A DNA stretch of 64,000 bases, taken from contig NZ_CM001165.1 of the NCBI RefSeq assembly GCF_000213055.1, positions 6,689,445 through 6,753,444 on the forward strand, in the 5' to 3' direction. This DNA comes from Streptomyces sp. Tu6071 (GTDB taxonomy: Bacteria; Actinomycetota; Actinomycetes; Streptomycetales; Streptomycetaceae). Under the pieces are notes generated by a model that was not told the DNA's origin, made no database searches, and saw only the letters and a program-made list of their open reading frames with translations. Shown one piece after another: positions 57,709 through 64,000 of the stretch (positions within the stretch are counted from its first letter, which is position 1; each line of letters opens with the position of its first letter). Position numbers and translations under genes: made by a program.

Positions 57709-58632
57709 ATGATCACGAAGCCTCGTTCCGCTCTTGTCGCCGCCGCCGCGGTCCTCGTGGTGGCGGCCGTCGTGCTGGGTCTCGCGCTCTCCGGGGCCTT
57801 CGACAGCGGCGGCGGGGGACACCGCGAGACCGGGAGCGAGCGGGCGGCGAGCACCCCGCCCCCGGCCGCCGCGGCGCTGCGCCCCCGCTTCGTGAGCCGG
57901 GCGAAGTGGGGCGCCGATCCGCGCCTGCTCGACCAGAAGCCGCACTACGCGGACTCGGTGCGCGCCATCGTCATCCACCACACCGACACGCCCAACGGCT
58001 ACTCCTGCGCGGACAGCGCCTCCTACGTCCGCGACATCTACCAGGCCCACGCGACGGCGCGCGGCTGGGGCGACATCGGCTACAACTTCCTCGTCGACCG
58101 CTGCGGCACGATCTTCGAGGGCCGCCTCGGCGGCGTCGACAGGCCCGTCATCGGCGCCCACACGGTCGGCCTCAACAAGGGCACGACGGGGATCGCCGCG
58201 ATCGGCACGTACACCGCCGGGGTCCCCGTGCCCGCGCCCATGCGGCGCTCCATCGAGCGGATCATCGCGTGGAAGCTCGGCCTCACCGAGATCAGCCCGT
58301 CCGCGCGCACCCAGCTCGTCTCCACCAACAGCAAGTCCCGCTTCCCGAAGGACACCTCCGTCAACCTCCCCACCGTCCTCGGCCACATCGAGGCGTACGA
58401 GACGGACTGCCCCGGGCAGGCGCTCATGGACCTGCTGCCGGAGTTCCGGCGGGCCGCCCTCAAGCTCCAGGGCAAGGCGAAACTCCTCGCCGCGCAGGGT
58501 GCCTCGCGGAGCCCGGAGACCGCCGACCGGGGGCAGGGAGGCGTCCCCGGACCCCCGATGGAACCCCGCAGGGAGCCCGGCGCAACGAATCACCGCTCAG
58601 GGGCCCGCAGACGCAAGATCCTGCCGCGATGA
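57709..58632 (+). CDS. Secreted or anchored N-acetylmuramoyl-L-alanine amidase, PGRP type
   Basis: 307 residues with an N-terminal hydrophobic segment (about 8-29), a Gly/Ser/Pro linker, and a type 2 amidase / peptidoglycan-recognition domain (about 62-250). Zinc ligands are recognisable: H90 or H91 in VIHHTDTP, H226 and C234 in GHIEAYETDC, with the 8-residue spacing seen in T7 lysozyme. Tyr in DIGYNFLVD is the usual catalytic helper. The tail is basic. ATG 57709 has AAGGTGG nearby; ATG 57667 is an in-frame alternative that would extend the N-terminus by 14 residues. It lies between asnC and the davA-like gene but is probably unrelated to them. Confidence 0.85.
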   Translation: MITKPRSALVAAAAVLVVAAVVLGLALSGAFDSGGGGHRETGSERAASTPPPAAAALRPRFVSRAKWGADPRLLDQKPHYADSVRAIVIHHTDTPNGYSCADSASYVRDIYQAHATARGWGDIGYNFLVDRCGTIFEGRLGGVDRPVIGAHTVGLNKGTTGIAAIGTYTAGVPVPAPMRRSIERIIAWKLGLTEISPSARTQLVSTNSKSRFPKDTSVNLPTVLGHIEAYETDCPGQALMDLLPEFRRAALKLQGKAKLLAAQGASRSPETADRGQGGVPGPPMEPRREPGATNHRSGARRRKILPR

Positions 58633-58648
58633 CGGCGTCGATGGTGTC

Positions 58649-58678
58649 TTGTTGCGCCGGGCCGGGCGCCCGTAGCGT
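58649..58678 (+). promoter_or_regulatory. Possible promoter of the davA-davB pair
   Basis: TTGTTG at 58649-58654 and TAGCGT at 58673-58678, 18 bases apart, 36 bases before the davA ATG. Confidence 0.4.
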
Positions 58679-58714
58679 CTAGGCGTCCCGGCCCCTTTTC
58701 CCGCAAGGCCCCGC

Positions 58715-59572
58715 ATGTCCCCTTCCGTCCCGCCCGCGCCGCCCCTGCGCCTCGCGCTCGCCCAGTCCTCGGGCACCCCCGGCGACGTCCGTGCCAACCT
58801 CGACGCGCTCGACGCGCTCGCGGCCCGCGCCGCCTCCTCCGGCGCGCACCTCCTCGTCGCCCCCGAGCTGTTCCTGAGCGGGTACGCGCCGGAGCACCGC
58901 TCTCCGGACGCGGGTGTCGCGGGCAGCCGGTCCACGCCCGACGCGCCTCCGCTGGCCGCCCTCGCCCTGGAGGAGGCCGAGGCCGCGGCGGAACTCGGCG
59001 CCCTCGCCCGCCGCCACGGCCTCGCCGTCCTAGCCGGCTACCCCGAGCGCGCCGGCTCCGCCACGTACAACTCCGCGCTCCTCGTCGGCCCGGACGGCGC
59101 CCCGCTCGCCGCGTACCGCAAGACGCACCTCTACGGCCCGTACGAGCGGGCCGTCTTCACGGCGGGCGACCGCGCCGTCGTGCAGGCGGAGCTGCGCGGG
59201 GTCCGGCTCGGGGTGCTGATCTGCTACGACGTCGAGTTCCCCGAGAACGTGCGGGCGCACGCCGACGCCGGGACCGAGGTGCTGCTCGTGCCGACCGCGC
59301 TGCTCGCCCCGTACGACTTCGTCGCCCGCTCCCTCGTGCCCGTGCGCGCCTTCGAGAGCCAGCTCCACATCGCCTACGTGAACCGCACCGGGCCCGAGGG
59401 CGGCTTCGACTTCGTCGGGCTGAGCTGCCTCGCCGCGCCCGACGGGACCGCGCCCGCGCGCGCCGGGGCGGGCCCCGAACTGCTGCTCGCCGAGGCCGAT
59501 CCGGCGCTCCTCGCCGCCTCGCGCGCGGCCAACCCGTACCTCGCCGACCGGCGCACCGATCTCTACCGCTGA
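58715..59572 (+). CDS. davA: Carbon-nitrogen hydrolase, probable 5-aminopentanamidase
   Basis: Nitrilase-superfamily amidase of 285 residues with the Glu-Lys-Cys triad in VAPELFLSGYAPE, YRKTHLYG and LICYDVEFPENVR. GYPER, the YRKTHL(Y/F)G loop, LICYDVEFPEN and the C-terminal NPYLADRRTDLY follow the pattern I recall for Pseudomonas putida DavA, which hydrolyses 5-aminopentanamide to 5-aminovalerate and ammonia. The gene directly downstream encodes the enzyme that would make that amide, which strengthens the call. A short insert after GYAPE (HRSPDAGVAGSRSTPDAP) is not in the Pseudomonas protein. Start ATG 58715; davB follows after 29 bases. Confidence 0.78.
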   Translation: MSPSVPPAPPLRLALAQSSGTPGDVRANLDALDALAARAASSGAHLLVAPELFLSGYAPEHRSPDAGVAGSRSTPDAPPLAALALEEAEAAAELGALARRHGLAVLAGYPERAGSATYNSALLVGPDGAPLAAYRKTHLYGPYERAVFTAGDRAVVQAELRGVRLGVLICYDVEFPENVRAHADAGTEVLLVPTALLAPYDFVARSLVPVRAFESQLHIAYVNRTGPEGGFDFVGLSCLAAPDGTAPARAGAGPELLLAEADPALLAASRAANPYLADRRTDLYR

Positions 59573-59601
59573 CCCCCTCGCATCACCCTGGGAGCCCCCG
59601 C

Positions 59602-61293
59602 ATGACCTCCACCGTGCCCACCGCCGTGCCCGGCGGCGACGCGCGCCCGCCCATCACCATGTGCGGCCCGGACTTCCCCTTCCCCTACGACGAGCACCTC
59701 GCGCACCCCGCCGGGCTCGGCCAGGTCCCCGCCACCGAGCACGGCACCGAGGTCGCCGTCATCGGCGGCGGCCTCTCCGGCCTCGTCACCGCCTACGAGC
59801 TGATGAAGATGGGCCTGCGCCCCGTCGTCTACGAGGCCGACCAGCTCGGCGGCCGGCTGCGCACCGTCGGCTTCGACGGCTGCGACCCGGAGCTGACCGC
59901 CGAACTCGGCGCGATGCGCTTCCCGCCCTCCTCCACCGCGCTCCAGCACTACATCGACCTCGTCGGACTGGAGACCGAGGACTTCCCGAACCCCCTCGCG
60001 CCGGTCACGCCGTCCACCGTCGTCGACCTCAAGGGAGAGTCGCACTACGCGCGCACCATCGAGGACCTGCCGCAGGTCTACCGGGACGTCGCCGAGGCGT
60101 GGCGCCGCTGCCTGGAGGAGGGCGCCGACCACACGGCGATGAACGAGGCGCTGCGCAGCCGCGACGTCCCGCGCGTCCGCGAGCTGTGGGGGCGGCTCGT
60201 GCGCGAGCTGGACGACCAGACCTTCTACGGCTTCCTCTGCCAGTCCCCGGCCTTCGCCTCCTTCCGGCACCGCGAGATCTTCGGGCAGGTCGGCTTCGGC
60301 ACGGGCGGCTGGGACACCGACTTCCCCAACTCGATCCTGGAGATACTCCGCGTCGTCTACACCGAGGCCGACGACCACCACCGGGGCATCAAGGGCGGCA
60401 GCCAGCAGCTCCCGCTGCGGCTGTGGGAGCGCGAGCCGGACAAGCTCGTCCACTGGCCGCGCGGCACCTCGCTCTCCTCGCTGCACGGCGGGACCCCGCG
60501 CCCCGCCGTCACCCGGCTGCACCGCACGGCGGGCAACAGGATCACCGTGACCGACGCGGACGGCCGCATCCGCACGTACAAGGCCGCCGTCTTCACCGCG
60601 CAGTCCTGGATGCTGCTCTCGCAGATCGCCTGCGACGACGACCTCTTCCCGATCGACCACTGGACGGCGATCGAGCGCACCCACTACATGGAGTCCAGCA
60701 AGCTGTTCGTGCCCGTCGACCGCCCCTTCTGGAAGGACAAGGACCCGGCGACCGGCCGCGACGTCATGTCGATGACGCTCACCGACCGCATGACGCGCGG
60801 CACCTACCTCCTCGACAACGGCCCGGACCGCCCGGCCGCGATCTGCCTCTCGTACACGTGGTGCGACGACAGCCTCAAGTGGCTGCCGCTGAGCGCCCAC
60901 GCGCGCATGGAGGTCATGCTGAAGTCGCTCGGCGAGATCTACCCGAACGTCGACATCCGGGGGCACATCATCGGCGACCCGGTGACGGTCTCCTGGGAGG
61001 ACGAGCCGTACTTCATGGGCGCCTTCAAGGCGAACCTGCCCGGCCACTACCGCTACCAGCGCCGCCTGTTCACGCACTTCGCGCAGGAGCACCTGCCCGC
61101 CGACCGCCGCGGCCTCTTCCTCGCGGGCGACGACATCTCCTGGACGGCGGGCTGGGCGGAGGGCGCGGTGCAGACGGCGCTCAACGCGGTGTGGGGCGTC
61201 ATGCGCCACCTCGGCGGCACGACGGACCCGACGAACCCCGGGCCGGGCGACCGCTTCGAGGAACTGGCGCCGGTGGAGCTGCCGGAGGACTGA
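59602..61293 (+). CDS. davB: Flavin monooxygenase of amine-oxidase fold, probable lysine 2-monooxygenase
   Basis: Oxidative decarboxylation of L-lysine to 5-aminopentanamide is the proposed reaction. The 563-residue protein starts with PITMCGPDFPFPYDEHLAHP, then the FAD dinucleotide loop AVIGGGLSGL at 53-61, YELMKMGLRPVVYEADQLGG, ELGAMRFPPSS, FGQVGFGTGGWDTDFPNSI, and the C-terminal FAD segment FLAGDDISWTAGWAEGAVQTALNAVWG. Many of these blocks match my recollection of P. putida DavB closely; the related tryptophan 2-monooxygenase (IaaM) is the main alternative. The davA-like amidase and a CAT-type permease nearby favour lysine. GGGAGCC precedes the ATG. The last 95 bases overlap the convergent DUF5995 frame. 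Confidence 0.8.
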   Translation: MTSTVPTAVPGGDARPPITMCGPDFPFPYDEHLAHPAGLGQVPATEHGTEVAVIGGGLSGLVTAYELMKMGLRPVVYEADQLGGRLRTVGFDGCDPELTAELGAMRFPPSSTALQHYIDLVGLETEDFPNPLAPVTPSTVVDLKGESHYARTIEDLPQVYRDVAEAWRRCLEEGADHTAMNEALRSRDVPRVRELWGRLVRELDDQTFYGFLCQSPAFASFRHREIFGQVGFGTGGWDTDFPNSILEILRVVYTEADDHHRGIKGGSQQLPLRLWEREPDKLVHWPRGTSLSSLHGGTPRPAVTRLHRTAGNRITVTDADGRIRTYKAAVFTAQSWMLLSQIACDDDLFPIDHWTAIERTHYMESSKLFVPVDRPFWKDKDPATGRDVMSMTLTDRMTRGTYLLDNGPDRPAAICLSYTWCDDSLKWLPLSAHARMEVMLKSLGEIYPNVDIRGHIIGDPVTVSWEDEPYFMGAFKANLPGHYRYQRRLFTHFAQEHLPADRRGLFLAGDDISWTAGWAEGAVQTALNAVWGVMRHLGGTTDPTNPGPGDRFEELAPVELPED

Positions 61294-62047
61294 CACCGCC
61301 CGGCGGACGGGCGCCTCGGCGGAGCCGCACGGGCACGAGGGGCGTCACCAGGAGGCGCCCCACGTGCCCGACGCCCGCGTCCAGCCGCCCCCGCATCTCC
61401 TCCGCCACCACCGGCAGGCCCCGCACCGCCCACAGCGCCCGCGCCGTCACCCACGCGGCTTCCCTGGCCCGCTCGATGCTCCACGCGCCCGCGAGGTGCG
61501 TGAGCGGCTCGGCGCGTTCGAGGAAGTCGGGGCCCGGCATGAGGTCCTCGCGCACACGCTCCTCCAGCGCCGTGAGCAGCTCCCCGACCTGATCGAACTC
61601 GTCGCGCAGGTCCTCGGGGGCGCAGGCGAGCGTACGGCAGGTGTCCACGACGGCGAGCGCGAGATCGTGCCCGATGTGCGCGTTGACGCCGCACAGCGCG
61701 AACTGCACGGGACGTACGCCGCGCCGGTCGCGGGCGTGCAGGAGCGGTCGCCAGCAGGCGGGGGCGCGCCCGCCCCGCTCGAAGGTCTCGACGGCGTCCA
61801 GGTACCGCTCGGCGAAGAGCACGTCGAGCGTCACGGCGGCCCGCCGGTCGGGGAATCCGCCCCGGTCCACGAGGTGCCCGACCTCCTCCGTGACGCGCGT
61901 GTAGACCCGGTGGAAGACCGCGACGCCGTCCCGCTCCGGCCACCCGGCCCCGAGCCCCCGTATCCGGGCGAGGACACCGTCCACTCCCGCGTCGACGCGG
62001 CGCGCGGCGCCGCCGAGCACTTCGGTCGGCTGCGAGGAGTGGCCCAT
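61199..62047 (-). CDS. DUF5995-family protein with C-terminal read-on
   Basis: 282 residues, function unknown. The conserved part (about 10-240) contains ERDGVAVFHRVYTRVTEEV, LDVLFAERYLDAVE, ACWRPLL, PVQFALCGVNAHIGHDLALAVVDTCR and DAGVGHVGRLLVTPL, which I recognise as the DUF5995 pattern. Relatives end near VGRLLVTPL; here the frame continues for about 45 Pro/Arg/Gly-rich residues until a stop inside the end of davB, so the last 95 bases overlap that gene on the other strand. ATG 62047 has no clear ribosome site. Confidence 0.72.
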   Translation of the reverse strand: MGHSSQPTEVLGGAARRVDAGVDGVLARIRGLGAGWPERDGVAVFHRVYTRVTEEVGHLVDRGGFPDRRAAVTLDVLFAERYLDAVETFERGGRAPACWRPLLHARDRRGVRPVQFALCGVNAHIGHDLALAVVDTCRTLACAPEDLRDEFDQVGELLTALEERVREDLMPGPDFLERAEPLTHLAGAWSIERAREAAWVTARALWAVRGLPVVAEEMRGRLDAGVGHVGRLLVTPLVPVRLRRGARPPGGVSPPAAPPAPVPRSGRPARGSSGPSCRRGGA

Positions 62048-62066
62048 GGGAGCAGGCTCGCAGCCC

Positions 62067-62080
62067 TAGCCTGTGGCGCG
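62067..62080 (+). promoter_or_regulatory. -10 box for a possibly leaderless GH6 gene
   Basis: TAGCCT at 62067-62072 ends seven bases before the GTG at 62080. This supports that distal start although no ribosome site is present. Confidence 0.35.
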
Positions 62081-63495
62081 TGCCGCCGTGCCGGGCACGT
62101 CCCCGCATCGGGGGACACGGGGGACGGGGCGCGGCGGGGGAGGAGGACACGTGGGCGGGAAACGGGCGAGGCACCGGGCGGTACGGAGGGGGCTCTTCGC
62201 GGGGCGAGGGACGGTACGGGCGGGGCGGGCCCGCGCCCGGCGGCCCGGCGCCCGGCGTGCCCGGCAGGGGCGGGGCCCCGCGCGGGGCCCCGGCGCCGCT
62301 GCGCGGCGCGATGGTCGCCGCCGCCTCCTGCGTCGCCCTCGCGGGCGGCCTGACGGGCCTGCTCACGGCGGGTGGCGGGGAGCACGGCGGCGAACGCGTG
62401 GCCACCGCGCCCGCGCCCTCCCTCGCCGTGGCCCCCGAGCCCTCGTCCCCCGCGGCGACCCTGCCGTCCCGCGCCCCCTCGCCCCGTACGACGGCACCCG
62501 CCCCCTCGCGCGCCGCCCCCGCGTCCCGCACCCCCGCGGCGGGCCCCTCCGCGCTCCCGGGCGCGCCCACGTCGCCCGCGGGGCCGGACGGCGACGGCAA
62601 GAGCGCCGCGAGCGGGACAGGGGCGGGGGCGGGTGCGGGGAGGCTCTTCCGCTTCCCCGACTCGCAGGTGGCCGACTGGGTCGATGACCACCCGGCCGAC
62701 CCGCGCGCCGACGCCATCGAGGACGGCATCGCGCGCCGCCCCGCCGCCGTCTGGTTCGCCGACCACAGCCCCGGGACGATCACCGCGCGCGTCACCGCCG
62801 TGACGCGCGCCGCCGCGCGCGCGGACGCCGTGCCCGTCCTCGTCGCGTACGACGTTCCCGGCCGGGACTGCGGCGGTGCCTCGCAGGGCGGGGCGCCCGA
62901 CCTCGCGGCGTACGACGACTGGATCACGCGCTTCGCGCGCGGCCTCGGCGACGGTGAGAACATCGTGATCCTCGAACCGGACGCGATCGCCCAGTCCGAC
63001 TGCCTCCCGGCCGCGGACCGCGCCGCCCGCTTCGCCTCGCTGGAGCGCGCCGCGCGGGTCCTCAAGGCCGCCGGGCCCCGTACCCGCGTCTACTTCGACG
63101 CCGGGCACTCCGGCTGGCTGGAGCCGGACCGCGCCGCGGCCCTCCTGCGGCAGGCGGGCGCGGCCCGTGCCGGGGACGGGATCTTCACCAACGTCTCCCA
63201 CTTCCACCGCACCGCCGACGAGACCGCCTACGCCCGCGCCGTGCTCGACGCGCTCGGCGGACCGCCCGGCCTCGGCGCCGTCGTCGACACGAGCCGCAAC
63301 GGCAACGGCGCCCCGCCCGGCGGCGCGTGGTGCGACCCGGCCGGACGCGCCCTCGGCACCCCGCCGACCCTGCGCACCGGGCAGGCGCGCATCGACGCCT
63401 ACCTGTGGGTGAAGCTCCCCGGCGAGTCCGACGGCTGCACGGCGGCCCCCGGCACCTTCAGCCCGGAGGCGGCCTACGCGCTCGTCCGGGGATGA
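62080..63495 (+). CDS. Glycoside hydrolase family 6 protein (endoglucanase/cellobiohydrolase-like)
   Basis: 471 residues as drawn. A Gly/Arg/Pro-rich N-terminus (1-~77) precedes one hydrophobic segment (about 78-96, AMVAAASCVALAGGLTGLL), a long Pro/Ser/Thr/Ala linker and a GH6 domain (about 190-470). GH6 marks are LVAYDVPGRDCGGASQGG with the acid aspartate, IVILEPDAIAQSDCL, YFDAGHSGWL, NVSHFHRTADE, DTSRNGNG and DAYLWVKLPGESDG. It would cut beta-1,4-glucans outside the cell. The start is uncertain: GTG 62080 has a -10 box but no ribosome site, while a strong GGGAGGAGG at 62137-62145 precedes a GTG (62151) in another frame. Confidence 0.85.
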   Translation: MPPCRARPRIGGHGGRGAAGEEDTWAGNGRGTGRYGGGSSRGEGRYGRGGPAPGGPAPGVPGRGGAPRGAPAPLRGAMVAAASCVALAGGLTGLLTAGGGEHGGERVATAPAPSLAVAPEPSSPAATLPSRAPSPRTTAPAPSRAAPASRTPAAGPSALPGAPTSPAGPDGDGKSAASGTGAGAGAGRLFRFPDSQVADWVDDHPADPRADAIEDGIARRPAAVWFADHSPGTITARVTAVTRAAARADAVPVLVAYDVPGRDCGGASQGGAPDLAAYDDWITRFARGLGDGENIVILEPDAIAQSDCLPAADRAARFASLERAARVLKAAGPRTRVYFDAGHSGWLEPDRAAALLRQAGAARAGDGIFTNVSHFHRTADETAYARAVLDALGGPPGLGAVVDTSRNGNGAPPGGAWCDPAGRALGTPPTLRTGQARIDAYLWVKLPGESDGCTAAPGTFSPEAAYALVRG

Positions 63496-63510
63496 GGGCG
63501 CCCCCGGGAC

Positions 63511-63556
63511 GGACGGCGGCCCCGTACGAGTTCCCGTACGGGGCCGCCCTCCGTCC
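63511..63556. terminator. Bidirectional terminator between the GH6 and NCS2 permease genes
   Basis: Perfect 14-bp stem (63515-63528 / 63535-63548) with a 6-base loop and additional outer pairing GGACGG/CCGTCC. Confidence 0.85.
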
Positions 63557-63563
63557 GCTCGCG

Positions 63564-64000
63564 CTACTCGCCCTTGCGGGCCTCGGCGGACCGCCCGTCG
63601 CCCGCCTCCGACGTGTCGTACGACGACGTCCCCGAGTCGAGCAGCGGCTCCTGCGTCTTGAGGTGGGCCGGCGCGAGGGCCCGCAGCGCGTGGTAGCCGG
63701 TGATGACCACGAGCGTGCCGAGCGCGATGCCGCTCAGCTCGAAGTTGTCCGAGATCTTCAGCGAGACGCCGCCGACGCCGATGATGATGCCCGCCGCCGT
63801 CGGCACGAGGTTGAGCGGATTGCGCAGGTCGACCTTGGCGCTGAGCCAGATCTGCGCGCCGAGCAGCCCGATCATGCCGTAGAGGATCACGGTGATCCCG
63901 CCGAGCACCCCGCCGGGCACCGCCGCGACGACCGCGCCGAACTTGGGGCACAGGCCGAAGAGGAGCGCGAAACCGGCGGCCGCCCAGTACGCGGCCGTCG
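63564..64000 (-). CDS. Uracil/xanthine permease (NCS2 family), C-terminal part
   Basis: The gene runs off the window; its N-terminal part is missing. The visible 145 or so residues show TM helices and the NCS2 C-terminal region: LCPKFGAVVAAVPGGVLGG followed by ILYGMIGLLGAQIWL and LSGIALGTLVVI, then a Ser/Asp/Glu-rich hydrophilic tail. This fits a UraA/PyrP-type proton symporter for uracil or xanthine. The in-frame GTG at 63920 is internal, not the start. Confidence 0.85.
   Translation of the reverse strand, partial: TAAYWAAAGFALLFGLCPKFGAVVAAVPGGVLGGITVILYGMIGLLGAQIWLSAKVDLRNPLNLVPTAAGIIIGVGGVSLKISDNFELSGIALGTLVVITGYHALRALAPAHLKTQEPLLDSGTSSYDTSEAGDGRSAEARKGE

Overview
The window is a stretch of high-GC actinobacterial chromosome, almost certainly Streptomyces. 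Codons end almost always in G or C, starts are often GTG or TTG, and -10 boxes are of the TAGGCT/TAGTCT type. The gene order (rel, hisS, rpsD, alaS, aro genes, efp, nusB, bldD, pyr operon, sIHF, gmk, rpoZ, coaBC, metK, priA, fmt, rsmB, rpe) is the conserved core arrangement of that genus. BldD and sIHF are developmental proteins known from streptomycetes. I see no tRNA or rRNA gene, prophage, insertion sequence, integron or CRISPR array.

Layout. 1-10.8 kb: rel (TTG start), a DUF349 coiled-coil protein, a membrane-anchored cyclophilin, a metallo-beta-lactamase-fold hydrolase with hisS, a VKOR-type disulfide protein, rarA, an SRPBCC protein and a DUF2470 protein. 11-18 kb: rpsD, behind a good match to the DmdR1/IdeR iron box, then a DUF948/DUF6167/alaS/ruvX/mltG/aroE run with short gaps or overlaps. 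19-25.4 kb: aroC-aroK-aroB with 4-base overlaps, a His/Pro-rich ATP-binding protein, an M24-fold protein with altered metal ligands, efp and nusB. 25.6-27.7 kb: a PLP-dependent decarboxylase-like enzyme convergent with bldD. 28-38 kb: the pyrimidine genes pyrR-pyrB-pyrC-orf-carA-carB, a terminator, then pyrD-pyrF. A PyrR-binding RNA element overlaps the pyrR ribosome-binding site. 38.5-45 kb: sIHF, gmk, rpoZ, coaBC, metK and a priA whose ATPase motifs are lost. 45-53 kb: an HTH protein, fmt, rsmB, a DHFR-like reductase, rpe, a SorC-type regulator and a GuaB1-type enzyme. 53-64 kb, the more accessory part: a three-gene partner-switching module (SpoIIE-type phosphatase, STAS protein, HATPase), an amino-acid permease, an AsnC regulator, a PGRP-type amidase, a pair closely resembling davA/davB of the aminovalerate route of lysine breakdown, a DUF5995 gene, a GH6 protein and the end of an NCS2 nucleobase permease.

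The genes mainly supply tRNA charging, translation, nucleotide, cofactor and aromatic precursors, with growth control through ppGpp (Rel), c-di-GMP (BldD) and the partner-switching module. The most unusual things seen are a near-perfect 105-bp in-frame tandem duplication that carries the ribosome-binding site and start codon of the amino-acid permease, the iron box at the rpsD/DUF2470 divergence, the permease-asnC-davA-davB neighbourhood, the PyrR RNA element, and the ligand-poor M24 protein. Many coding-length open frames on the opposite strand are GC-driven shadows and are not listed.
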